Positions 34,485-46,308 of a stretch of DNA of 64,000 nt are shown here, in pieces; the stretch's first letter is position 1, and each line of letters starts with the position of its first letter. Origin of the DNA: Daedaleopsis sinensis (taxonomy: Eukaryota; Basidiomycota; Agaricomycetes; Polyporales; Polyporaceae); the NCBI GenBank assembly GCA_033807695.1, contig CM066305.1, positions 2,914,001 to 2,978,000 on the forward strand. Reading direction: 5' to 3'. The notes under the pieces are model-generated. The model was not told the origin of the DNA, made no database searches, and worked only from the letters and a program-made list of their open reading frames with translations. Position numbers and translations under genes: made by a program.

Positions 34485-36796
34485 TCAGACGAGGCTGGAC
34501 GGAGGGGGCAGGATCGGCTCCCCGACCGGGGTGACGTAGCAGGAGCTCAGGCCCCCGTCGACCTTGAAGTCGGTGCCCTGCAGGAGCGGATTCAAAGTCA
34601 GTATCGCGCACACGACCGCACTGAAACCGCTGGCAACGGACCGTCATGTAGCTGCTGTCGTCGCTCGCCACTGCGGTCATAGATAGGCGTTCAACGTTGA
34701 CGATGAGCCAAGGCAAGTACCGCAAAGAGGCGTAGCAGCGACGTACAGAAGAGTGCGCCCTTGGCGACCTCGATCGCCTCGCCGAAACGGCCCATGGGGA
34801 GGTGCACCATGCGGCGCTCGCGCTTCTCCTCCGTGTTGAGGAAGTCCATGAGGAGCGCTGCACAGAAGGCGGCGTGAGTCGTCGTCGTCATAGGACCGGC
34901 CACGCCCCAAACTACTACTAGAGCCAGTCGGGGACTAGAGAGGGGGAATCACGCACGCGTCTTCAGCGGGCCGCTGTGGGCAGAGGCGGCGCGTAAGCAG
35001 CACGTTCCCGGCAGAGCGCAGAAGAGCACGTACGGGCAGATCGAGTTGACGCGGATGCCCTCGCGGGCGTGCACCATCGCGAGCTCGCGCGTCATCGCGA
35101 GCACCGCGCCCTGCAGGCGCAGATCGGCGGCGGCGTCAGGGCGTGCCTACGCTGGAACGGGCGAGATGCGTACCTTGGAGGCCGTGTCTGTGCATCCCCG
35201 AGCGAGCACGACAGACGCAGGTCAGGTCAGCACCGAGCACTAAGGAGCAGAGCACGCACAGGCAATCTGGGGCGTCGCGGCGCCCATGAGCGCGACGAAG
35301 CTCGCGGTGTTGATGATGCTGCCGCCGGTGTGCAGGCCGCGGGCGGGGTCGGTGGGGTTGTTGCGCATGGCGAGGATGGCGTACTTGGACCCCCACCAGA
35401 CGCCCTTGACGTTGATCTGCATCGTGAGGTCCCAGATGCGCTCCTCGGTGTTCAGCGCATTGTCGTCTTCGGGGTGCATGATGCCTGTTCAGGTGGGGGC
35501 GTCAGCACGAGGCGTCCGCGTGTGCCCACCCACGGGCTTGCACGGAAACGGGAAGGGCAGCGGGGAGGGGCGATCCGCCACAGGGTGTGTGTGGGCGGCA
35601 GGAGGTTGTAAGTACGGGCACGCACCTGCGTTGTTGAACTGCACGTCGTGCGGGCGCGCGTCAGCGTCGAGGATCGCGCGGGCGAAGGCGGGGGATGGGC
35701 ATATACACGACGTGCAACGGCCAAACTCAAGTTGAGGAGATATTGGGTTGTAGGTGAGACATTCCGGCCAAATTCCCAGATATGTCATACAGCAGGAAAG
35801 TCATCGATTTCGAACAACCTCCCCGCCTGTGATTGGGTGGCTAGAAAGGTAACTCGGTCCTGTAACCGGATAGTGTTCTGACAATAGTCTAGCGGTCTTT
35901 GTGTCCCAGTGCAAAATGTGACAGCCTTTGGTCTGTGGCAGGATAAAAACAGGATACAAAGACCGTCAAGACACTGTCCGGCATTGGGCTCGATTACCTG
36001 TCCAACCTCCCATTCACAGGTTGGGAAACCGTTCCCAAATGACGAACTTCCACCGCCACAGCATGCATCCCCAGATTTCGGTGCGCAAGATATGCATCCC
36101 CCATCTTTCCTGTCACTGAATCAGACAAAGGGACCTTTGTCGGTGAAGGATGTCACAAACATTTCAAGTCGACTGGGCATCGTGTCAAAGGGCTTGATAT
36201 CTGGGGATGCACGCAGTGCGCGTGGAGATTTCTGAGAAATCGGTCGGAATGTCTCATGTTCCAACCGATTTCCCAAGAATTTCCGGATCCTTGAAATTGG
36301 CGATTACACGTCGTGATACGAGCGAGGAACAGTTCGCGACGACGGGCGGCGCGCCCTTCTCAGCCTCGCCTGAGGCATGCACGATTCCGGCGGGGAGGGG
36401 ACGCACCATGATGTCGAGACGACCGAAGAGCTCGACAGCCTTGTCGACTGCCGCCTTCACGTCCGCCTCCTTGCCCACGTCCGCCTTAATTGCGGCGGCC
36501 TTGACGTTCGGAAAACGCGCGTTGACGAGGGCGGCGGTCTGCTCGGCCGCAGCCAGGTTGATGTCCACAAGGAGGACGTCCGCGCCCTCCTGCGCGAAGA
36601 GCAGCGAGGACTCGAGCCCGATGCCCCTTGAGAACGGCGCGGTTGTCAGCGTTTGTCGGGATGAGTGCAGAGCGCGATGCTTACGATCCGGCACCGGTGA
36701 TGAGGGCAGCCTGCGGTCGAATGACGCAAGTGAGATCTTAAGCAAGTAGTGCGAGCGACGGCGGGGGCTTACCTTGTTCTGAATACGACCAGGCAT
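34485..36796 (-). CDS. Short-chain dehydrogenase/reductase with many tiny exons
   Basis: Eleven exons: 36796-36773, 36710-36685, 36626-36407, 35638-35626, 35484-35260, 35187-35174, 35110-35034, 34973-34957, 34857-34747, 34670-34642 and 34577-34485, giving 282 residues with every phase in agreement. Classical SDR motifs: TGAGSGIG (residues 13-20, cofactor), DVLLVDIN (the Asp after beta 2 suggests NAD), NNAG (92-95), YTASK catalytic pair (Tyr170, Lys174) and a C-terminal VDGGLS. The substrate is unknown; FabG-like family. Exons 4, 6, 8 and 10 are 13, 14, 17 and 29 bases. Intron 3 (36406-35639) is enlarged by a 610-bp repeat element. The neighbouring P450/oxidase genes hint at a metabolic role. 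Confidence 0.88.
35706..36315. mobile_element. Foldback/MITE-like element, family A copy 2
   Basis: The ends CACGACGTGCAA... and ...TTACACGTCGTG form inverted repeats matching the element at 6675-7000. Shared inner blocks include GAGACATTCCGGCC, GCAGGAAAGTCAT and the mirrored GAATGTCTCATGTTCCAACCGATT. It is longer than copy 1 and encodes nothing recognisable. ATA flanks it on both sides, a possible 3-bp duplication. It lies entirely inside intron 3 of the SDR gene. Confidence 0.8.
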
Positions 36797-38855
36797 TCTG
36801 TCAGCTGAAGGAGGTGGTGGCAAGACGCACGATTCGGGAGTTGAGATCTGAAAGGGCCGTCGAGTCAGGCTCCCGTAGATAAGCCCCTGTGCGCCCCATC
36901 CATCCATCGATAGTCTCCATGGGACGTCCGTTCCGGAGGGCCTTGCGCTTTCGTCAACGACCGCGCGCGAGACATGCGGCGAGAATGTGGGGGTCAGAGT
37001 GGGAAATTTTGAGGCGAATTTGGAGGAGAATCTGAGGAGAATCTTGGGTATGGATACCCAACATCGAGGTCGAAAATCGAGTGCTGCTTTGACCGACCTG
37101 AATTTTTGCGACGCTGTCGTACGACGAGAAACGCTTGCAAAGATCCACGTCGCACAACCGTCTCGACGTTCCAAAATCCAAAATCTGCGATGTTGCGCCG
37201 CAAAAGCTCGTCCCGAGGAGCTTTTGCAAAAGCGAGATGTTGTTCAGAATCTTCCAACGGCGCGATGTCCGAACAAATCCGAAGGCGAATTTGGGTCCGG
37301 ACGACGCATCTGCAGATTACTCGCCAAAATCACCCAAATTCGTCCACTCTGACCCCTTCTGACCCCCACTATCAATGATTTGGCAATCCTTCCGCTGCAT
37401 CCTTCTGATGTTTGAACGCGTCACGCTTCCAGTGAGGAAGACTCGGTGATACGGAAATGCATGAGCTTCGTGGACGCTTGGAGCACTAACGAAGTGGCCC
37501 GCGGAGCAGTCGAAACATTAGAGTTGATGATGTGTGTTTCGAAGAGAGATAGCGTTCATTTATTGCGGCTCGAAGGCGGGGAATGTCAGAGCGCGAATCC
37601 GCGCGCAGTAGGCGGCGATGTATGCGTCTCGTTGAGGGCAGGGAGCCGAACCATGTCGGACGATGACATTGGCCACAGTCGCTGACCGCTCTGATCTCTC
37701 CGGAGACTCTCTCAACCATGTACACCGATGATCACCTCGACGTCAGACTGCCACTACCGTCCTAGCACTATCTTCTTCGCCTGCATCCCAGCACTAGCCT
37801 GAGGCTATCGCATCTCATCTCGCCTTCTCGCCTGTGCTTATGAACTTCCAAGCTTCGGCCTGGTCAGTCCTACGAGAATGTCAGTCATATCCGGCTCAGC
37901 CTCCTGGACACACCATGGCTCCGGCTCCGTCCATACATCCCGCCATGATAGGAGCGAAGGCCGGAACCAGTTGTGGATATCGCCTTCGTGGCGTTTGGTA
38001 GACAAGCGTTGGAGCTCGAGAGAGGCATCGTCTCGGACTTGTCACCGGGAGGATGGTTCAATCGTGCGCGTGAGCATTGAACGATCTGAGTGTCGCGCCG
38101 CTGACCACAGCTCGGTCCGTGAAGCTTTGAAGTAGTTGGCGAACAAAGTTCTGTCGTACACCAGTACAGCGCTGCACTGTGCACCAATAAGTACGCATAC
38201 ATGTGTCGGAACAGTATCAGGTATGTAACGAGCATTATGTGCACAGAAGCAGGTTGCCACGACCTATCGGTATCCTGATATTTGGGGCGTTTCAAACCCT
38301 ACGAGGCCGCCGTCGAAGCGACCGCTTGGGGGGCCATTGATCATCCCAACAATTCCTGAAGGCCGCGGGAATAATCGATAGAAAGAGGAGGATCTCGGCT
38401 AGGCAGCTGAAGCGCGAATTTGGAGGTGGAAAATCCACTGCACGAGACTGCACGCCCTCGTCGCTAGTGGAATTGTATGGGGAGATCGAGATTCCCGTCT
38501 TGACGCACTTCCAAGGCGACGGCGAGGTGGATATCCGTGCCTATGCGTTCCCTTTTCGAGTTAGTGGGACACTTGGCCGACCCGACATGGCCAGCACACA
38601 CCCTCCTTCTTTTCGCCCTCATCTGTCAGCCTCTGCGGTTGTCCGGCCGTCCGCGCGGATCACCCTCCTCCGGTATAGCGTACTGTCGCGCTCCGCAAGC
38701 TCGCATAGCGCCCACAACCAACCCCATCTCAGGCTGGTTCCTGGGTCCTGGTCCCCGTACTTATACTCACCCTTGCAGTCCGCGGCGCGAACGGCATCCA
38801 CCCCTCCCCCGCCCCTCCCTTTTCTCCTCTCCGACACTGCACATTACCTGCCGCC
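36797..38855. other. Intergenic region between divergent SDR and P450-1
   Basis: Contains one family-B terminal-inverted-repeat element (36989-37356). The rest has only weak short frames and no recognised gene. Confidence 0.55.
36989..37356. mobile_element. MITE-like element, family B copy 1
   Basis: The ends GGGGTCAGAGTGGG and CCACTCTGACCCC are inverted repeats. The interior shares phrases with 51861-52189: TCTGCAGAT, CGACGTTCCAAAATCC, TTGACCGACC, GAGGTCGAAAATCGAG and AGGAGCTTTTGCA. It is about 368 bp and non-coding, and lies about 190 bases upstream of the SDR start codon. Confidence 0.8.
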
Positions 38856-40857
38856 ATGGCGTACACTCCTACCCTCCTCGACGCGGTCGCCATCCTGGTG
38901 ACGTTCATTCTTTTGAATCGTATCTTCGCAAAGAAGCCCGCGGGGCCCCTCCCGCCTGGCCCCAAGGGCCTCCCGCTCATCGGTAACATGTTGGACATGC
39001 CCACCAGCTTTGAGTGGAAAACATTCGCCCAGTGGGGCGACCGGTGGGGTGAGTTCGCCTTCCTCGCCCACACGTCCGCGCTACACCTTACCACGCACCG
39101 CGCTAACCCCGGGCCGCTCACACAGGGCCTATCGTTTCGATCTCGTTCCTCGGGCAGCCGTACGTTATCCTCAACTCGGTCAAGCACGCAGTCGACATGC
39201 TCGACAAGAAGAGCTCTATCTATTCCTCCCGCCCGGTCATCCCCGTCGGGGGCGAGCTTGTCGGCTGGAACCGCACCCTCGCCCTCCTCCCGTACGGGAG
39301 CATGTTCAGGGAGTACCGTCGGATGATCTCCCAGCTCATTGGCACCAAGAAGCACATGGAGCGCTTCTCCCCCCTCCTCGATTCATGCACGCGCGACTTC
39401 GTCTCCGAGGTGTATCAGGAGCCGCACGAACTGCTCAAGCACATCCGCAAGTGCGTGCCTTCTTCTGTCTGTGACATACTCCGTAAACTCACGTCGGTGC
39501 CTGACAGGTGCGCTGGGGCCATCATCCTCAACATGTCCCACGGCTACCAGGTCAAGCGCGAGAATGACGAGTTCGTCGCGACCGTGGACGAGGCGATGGA
39601 GCAGTTCGCGGTCTCGACTTCGCCCGGTGCTTTCCTCGCGAACATCTTCCCGGCTCGTGCGTATGATCCGGATTGCTGCTGGCCCGCGAGCAAGGACACT
39701 GATCATATGCGATCCACCACAGTCGCCCACATCCCATCGTGGTTCCCTGGCGCAGGTTTCAAGAAGACCGCGGCTGCTTGGCGCAGGACACTTGACACCA
39801 TGTGTGACCAGCCGCACAACTTCGTCAAGCAGCAAATGGTGCGTCGTCCACACGCTAGAATCCCGTTTCTCCGGACGCTGACTATCGGGGCCCTTTCTTT
39901 CCCATCCTTCCCGTAGGCTGCCGGATATGCGGCCCCAAGCTTCACTTCTACCAACCTCGAGGGCGACGTCTCGCCAGAGCGCGAGCTGATTGTGAAGAAC
40001 GCCGCGTCTTCGCTCTATGCCGGCGGTGCGGACACGGTACGGACCCCATAGACTGGCTCGCACGCGAATACCTGCTCACGTGCGCGACCACAGACCGTGT
40101 CCGCGATCAACACCTTCTACCTCGCGATGACTCTCTACCCCGAGGCGCAGGCAAAGGCGCAGGCAGAAATCGACGCCGTCGTCGGCTCCGACCGCTTCCC
40201 CACGGCCGAGGACCGGGACAACTTGCCGTACGTGAACGCGCTCCTCCTCGAGATCCTCCGGTGGAACAACGTCGCGCCCCTCGGTACGCACTTGCTGCTC
40301 TTCCTTCCTTCAGTTTTGCACAGCCAATTGACGAGACGGATGGGGCGACAGGCATCCCGCACCGGCTGATCGAGGACGACGTCCACGCGGGCTACTACCT
40401 GCCCGAGGGCACGATCGTCATCGCGAACATCTGGAAGATGCTGCACGACCCCGAGGTGTACTCGGACCCGCTCGCCTTCAACCCGGAGCGCTTCGTCAAG
40501 ACCGCGACGCACGAGCCCGAGATGGACCCGCGCGTCATGGTGTTCGGGTTCGGTCGCCGCATCTGCCCCGGCCTGCAGCTCGCGGACGCGTCCGTGTTCC
40601 TCTCGATCGCGATGTCGCTCGCCGCGTTCACGATCTCCAAGACGGTCGAGAACGGACAGGTCGTCGAGCCCTCGACGGAGTACACGACCGGCACCGTCAG
40701 GTGCGTACCACTCTTACTGCCCTTGTTGTTTCTGCGAGCTGCGCCGCTGATGCTCGTCCCCTCCAGCCACCCGCCGCCGTACAAGTGCGAGATCAAGCCG
40801 CGGTCCGCGAAGGCGGAGAGCCTCATCCGGCACATCCAGGAGCAGAAGCACGAGTGA
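38856..40857 (+). CDS. Cytochrome P450 monooxygenase 1
   Basis: Exons 38856-39048, 39126-39450, 39508-39656, 39723-39838, 39917-40036, 40094-40283, 40352-40700 and 40767-40857 give 510 residues. An N-terminal membrane anchor (LLDAVAILVTFILLNRIF) is followed by the Pro hinge GPLPPGPKGLPLIGN. The I-helix oxygen-binding AGGADT lies near residues 296-301, the K-helix ExxR as EILR near 355 and the haem loop FGFGRRICPG with Cys near 438. The class matches basidiomycete microsomal P450s of the CYP64/CYP5144-like group; the substrate cannot be told. It is a tandem relative of the P450 at 43333. A pyrimidine-rich leader precedes the ATG. Confidence 0.93.
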
Positions 40858-43332
40858 GACCGGGGCGTCTGCTGTCCCCCATCGAGTCTCGACTTCCGCC
40901 ACTTCTCCACACCGGCACGCGCCAGCTGCCACCTCCATGTGCCGCCGCCGCCATTGGATGGCGCGCCGTCGTGTACATCAGATATCCTCAGCCTGCAGCT
41001 CGCGGTTCCCTGCGGCCGCACCGCCGCCGTCGAATATCGTTGTTCTCGGGGGGCCGTGCATGGCCCCCACCCGCACACTCTAACTCTACCCACTCTCTTT
41101 CGTCTTCGCCCGCCGCTCGTAACTTAGCTGAGCGCGTCCGTCGCCATCACCACCTCCACCACCTTTGACGGGCTGTATGTATCTAGTTCCAGCATACGTG
41201 TAGAAAATTCGATTCTGGTTCCTTTTGCCTCCACCAGCTGCAGCCTGCAGGAGTTCTAGCGTTGTGCGTGAATCGCTCGCTGTTCGCCGCTCGCGACCCA
41301 GATTTCTCGGCAACTTGGCCTCTCAGTCTTGGCGTAACGTTGATACAAAAAATTCCTCGATGTTTCGAGGCTGCCCATCCGACCGAACCTATACTTATCC
41401 GAACTTGCAACTGATTTAAATTTCTCGTTCTGATTTTCCAGCCCGGTTGCAGCCTGTTGCAGCGGGTTGCTCCAGGTCGCTCCATGGTTTGTATCAGTAT
41501 CAATGAGCCGGTGTCCGACCTGTACAGTTCTGGCACGCCCCGCTCAATTTGTCTGAGAGTGATTTTTGAGTGATTGATGCAGCACATACAATACTGACCC
41601 GCCACCAGGGTCCTTCCAGAATTTAGATCGCCGTGGCATGTGGACAGTGGCTCGCGGCTCGCGGCTCATGGGCGGTGATGCGCTCGCTCCCATTGGCTGA
41701 GGGCCCCACCCTGGCCGGCGGCGGCAATGTCCGGTGCGCGCCTAGAGCATAGAGGAGATCGCGAATCTGCAGCTGACGAAGTATACTGGCTGCGTTCGAA
41801 CCACCATCGACTCGGACGCGACGACTGATTTCGCCTCCAGGGTGTCTTTTGGCGACGGACGACGGAGGCCGGCCACGACTTTCTTCGCTTGTACTTGTGC
41901 TACGGCATTGATTCGCGGCCGCCTCGCTCGTGGTCGGGCTTGGGCTCGGGCTAGGCTAGGCTGGGTTCGGGCTCGGGCTCGGGCCCCCATCGTGGCCGAC
42001 GACTCTAGCGAATTCAATATTCGCACGTGAATGGTCAGGGAAACAGGATGCGAGGAGATTCGAGGACCTCAAGCCAAGCGATCAGATCTCAGGGTATTTA
42101 CTTATCTCATCAAGGACGGTCTAGAAGGTTGCTAGAAGTTCTTGCGAAGGTGCGTACATCGTTAGCGTGGTGACTGTACAGAATAGACTGCATGCATCAT
42201 GATGGTTGATTAGGGTCAATCTCGCCCTGCGCCGCTCTATCAGTCTTGCACATTGAATATCCAGCTAGCGCTGCCATGCAGATACAGGATGTTCCTACTT
42301 AGTGGTATTCATACGGAAAGGTTTACGGCGCATCATACTTCTCAAGGCCTCGCGTCAGCATATGCGCAAAGGCCATACAGAGTCCAGACCGGTATCTTTA
42401 GTCCTACAGGAAGGTGCGCCAGCCTGAGGAAGTCCTGACCCTGGAATATGCCCAGGTACATCCATTATGGGGGACATACTACCTCAGGGTAGAAAAGATG
42501 CCGAAGCGGTTCGTGTCATATATGGAAAGTTGGGTTATATGAGCACTTGCTGGGCCACCTTACTGGCGCGTTTTCGCATCCGAAAGTTCGCCCAGGAATA
42601 GCTTATGAACATGTCATATGCCAACAGCCATGCCGGCCGCCGGGCGACATTGCTGTAGTGCGCCCTTGCAGTTGCGAACTTTGAGAGGCAAGGGACCGAT
42701 AAATCTTCCACCACCATCTGTAGTGGGAGCTAAAGCGTGACTCGGTGCTTGAGGAGTGCGGATCGGACTGCATGTTTGTCCCGAGCCCGGTACCGGAGAG
42801 TATGTACTTACTCGTACTGAGCTCACTCGAAACTTCCAGCGCCATGTTGAACAATCAATGTGCCTTACGGCCCTGACCGAAGTTACAAAGTCTGGCTGCC
42901 TTACGCCAGGCCTGTCCACCAGCTGGCCTCAGCGTGGCTTTGGACACCTTCCTTGCTTCCATGTGAGTACTGGTCAGCGTAGATGGGAGCCTTTCGTTGT
43001 CACCATACTCACCTCGCGGGATATATGGTCTCTGTCAGCCTGTGTCTTGGAGCAGCTCTTGGAGCCCATGGCCACCAGGGCCCCTTTTGATGCATTGCAG
43101 TGGCAGTGCCTCCCTTCGATGACGCCGTCACTAAGATCGGTTTTCGATGTGTCGAACCCGCTGGTTGATTCACCTCCGGCCCACTTCTCCGGGTCTGTAG
43201 GTCTTTACGGGTACCTGGTGAGATTCTCGTCATAAATCTATCGCTTGGTCCGCCTTCAACTTTCCTATCCGCCCTCACCCCTCACCGAACCCCTTCCGTT
43301 CTTTTCACTCGTCAGGCATCCAAGGTCCAACC
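40858..43332. other. Spacer between the two P450 genes
   Basis: About 2.5 kb without a recognised gene. It holds a short GGGCTCGGGCTCGGGC repeat near 41935-41985 and AT-richer stretches. No terminal-repeat element was recognised. Confidence 0.55.
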
Positions 43333-45574
43333 ATGCCGACTGCAACGGTCATGGGCACCATCGACGCCTTCCTGCTACTAGTCGCGGCCTTCCTCGTCTC
43401 CCGGATTGTCCGAAAACGTCCTTTGGGTCCGGTTCCTCCAGGCCCCAGGGGTCTGCCTCTCATCGGCAGTCTCCTCGACATCCCCCTGACTTACCAATGG
43501 CTCACGTTCGGCAACTGGAGTCAACGCTGGGGTGTGTACCTCTTTCGTTTCGTACGAATCTCGCATGTTGATGGGGGCGTGCCACAGGCGACATCTTCTC
43601 GTTCACCCTGATTGGACAGCGGTATGTCATCCTCAACTCGGCTAAACACGCGGTCAACATGCTTGAGAAGAGGAGCGCGATCTACTCGAGCCGTCAATCC
43701 ATCCCCGTCGCGGGCGACATGATCGGCTGGCGCGACACGATGATTATGCAGCCCTCCGGTCACCGCATGCGCGAGACCCGCAAGCTCCTCGGAATAGTTA
43801 TGGCCAACCCGAAGCGCGTTGAGCGCTTCCACTATCTCGTGGAGCAAGAGACGAAGAACTTCCTGATCGGTCTGAACAACCGTACGGACACCCTGGACCG
43901 GGAGGTGCACAAGTGCGTGTTCCATTGCCTTGCATTCCATCGCAGCGCCGAACCAATCTGACCGAACCTGGCAAACGTTGAACGTTGATCAGGCTCGCGG
44001 GTGCCATCATCGTGATGATCGCGTACGGGTACACATCGACGGGCGACGACGATGTCATCATCAAGACCGTCTCCAGGTCTATGGAAGACTTTGCCCTTGT
44101 GGTCGCGCCTGGTGCATTCCTCGCGGATGTCTTTCCGATCTGTGCGTACACATGCGTTCCTCGCTCCGAAGACGGCTGCTTAATTACAATGCAACGGCTC
44201 CCGTGCTCATGCGTCTGCGCTTGACAGTGACCAAAGTGCCTACGTGGTTCCCCGGCGCCGCCTGGAGGAGGCGCGTCGTGGAGTATCGCGAGACACTCGA
44301 GGGGATGGTCGAGCTCCCGTACCGCTGGGTCAAAGAGCAGATGGTAGGTGCATACATGCCCGAGTCCGAGTCCGCGCATCCCGGACCACTTGCCTGCACT
44401 GCGCTGACAGCCCGTGCGCTTAGGCTGCAGGCACAGCGCCCTCGAGCTTCGCGTCCACTCTGCTCGAAGACAACACGGATCCGGAGAGGGAACACCTCGT
44501 CAAGTACGCCGCAGCCTCTCTCTACGCCGGTGAGTGACCGAGCTTGGCTACATTGCATGCGCTGACATGCCGGACCTCCTCCCCCCTTCGGTGCAGGCGG
44601 TGCCGACACGGTGAGTACCTCTGGCGAGCGCATGTCCTGGTTCTGGCGCTGAACCGCCTGATTCGCCCCATAGACCGTCTCATCTATGCTGAGCTTCTTC
44701 CTCGCCATGAGCTGTTTCCCCGAGGTCCAGCGCAAGGCGCAGGCAGAACTCGACGCTGTCATTAACCTTACCCGGATGCCCACGCTCGCGGACAGGGAGC
44801 ACCTCCCGTACTTGAACGCCATCTTCTTGGAGCTCCTCCGCTGGATCCCCGTGACGCCGCTAGGTGAGGCAGTTTGTTCCGCGTCGAACAGCGCTTCTAT
44901 CTGACGGCGATCCATCGAATCGCAGGCTTCCCTCATCTGCTCACCGAGGATGATATCTACGAAGGGTACTTCATCCCCAAAGGCTCGCTCGTTATGGCGA
45001 ATATCTGGTAAGCACTGGACCTACTATGGGAGCCGGCACATGGTGCTCATGATAGCGCAGGAACCTGCTGCACGACCCGGAGAGATACGCGGACCCGATG
45101 ACGTTCAACCCAGAGCGCTTCATCGCGACCGCCGACCGCGAGGCCGAGCAGGATCCGCGCGACTTCGCGTTCGGGTTCGGACGGAGGTGCGCGCTCTTGC
45201 TCTTGGTTGCCGACACCCGTGAGCAGAGCTAACTGATCTCAACGGGGCACCATCCAGACGCTGCCCGGGCATCTTCTTCGCGGAGGCTTCGATCTTCTCT
45301 GTGCTCATGATGACGCTCCAGATCTACAACATCGAGAAGGCGGTCGACGCGCACGGGAATGTCATCGAGCCCACGCTGGAGGGCACGGGCACCCTCATCA
45401 GGTCAGTGTACTATCCCGCCTGTCTCAGTGTTTGGGAAGCCGTATGCTGACCACGGCGTTTCGTTTCCTTTGTCATCGCGCAGCCACCCGGTCCCCTTCA
45501 AGCTCAAGATGTCTGTCCGCTCCGACAAGGCGCAGGCATTGCTGGACGCCATGACGCATGAGATGCAGCACTGA
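43333..45574 (+). CDS. Cytochrome P450 monooxygenase 2
   Basis: Exons 43333-43531, 43588-43912, 43993-44141, 44228-44343, 44424-44529, 44597-44610, 44674-44863, 44926-45007, 45061-45186, 45258-45401 and 45484-45574 give 513 residues. A signal anchor (IDAFLLLVAAFLVSRIV) is followed by GPVPPGPRGLPLIGS, I-helix AGGADT, ELLR (ExxR) and the haem loop FGFGRRRCPG. Exons 2, 3, 4, 7 and the last have the same lengths as their partners in the P450 at 38856, so the two are tandem duplicates. This copy has three extra introns, one creating a 14-base exon within the AGGADT motif and one splitting the haem loop. Substrate unknown. Confidence 0.93.
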
Positions 45575-46308
45575 GCGCGCTCTCGTCTGCCGCCGACCAC
45601 CCACGCATTCTTTCTCGTCTTCACTGGGCCTCATACCCCTCACATTCTTTAGCTCGGCTCGAGTAACCGCAAATTTCTTGGATAGCCTGCTAGACATCGA
45701 TATCGTGACTCGTGCACAAGCATTAGTGACCGATGGACAAATACAACAACAGCCTGCGGTTTCGTTCCGTCTGTGCCCGTGTGATGATCCTCGCGAGTGC
45801 GACTCCCGCTAGTTGTGGACGGTCTGCTTCCGACACCCATTAATAGTGTCAGTTTCCTGCGTAGCTATATCTGTTCTCTCGAGGTCCCTCATCCCTCAAC
45901 GTGAGGAGCGCAATTCTGAGTGGGCAGGGCCGGCCCGAGTTGCCGGCCCGTGCAGAAGCGGGAATCGGTTGATCCAGCCAGGTTGATCCGACACGACTCG
46001 TAGCGCACCACCCTGAGTACAGCGTACGGTAGCTTGGATAAGTATTGCGTGCGTAATGCATGCTCTCCAGGTGCTGGTATATCTCTATCAACCTTTGCGT
46101 AGCCTGCAGGAGGGCGAGAGCCTGAAAGCAGGTCAACATTACTGAGAAGGAAGATTGCGCACCCCTCATTGCGTGAGTAAGATTCAGCCAGCGTCGCGGA
46201 GTTCTTGCTGGGACATCTCTGTCGGCCCTCCCACAGTCCTTTAAAGGCCGGTGGTTAGCATAGAAGTTACGGCCTAGCGTACTCACCATCTACTCCACGT
46301 CCGCTATC
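45575..46308. other. Spacer between P450-2 and the FAD oxidase gene
   Basis: Presumably the P450-2 terminator and oxidase promoter; no further gene recognised. Confidence 0.6.

Noticed and set aside
41742..42026. Arg/Ala-rich frames in the spacer between the P450 genes
   Set aside because: They come from a GGGCTCGGGCTC simple repeat; no gene structure supports them.
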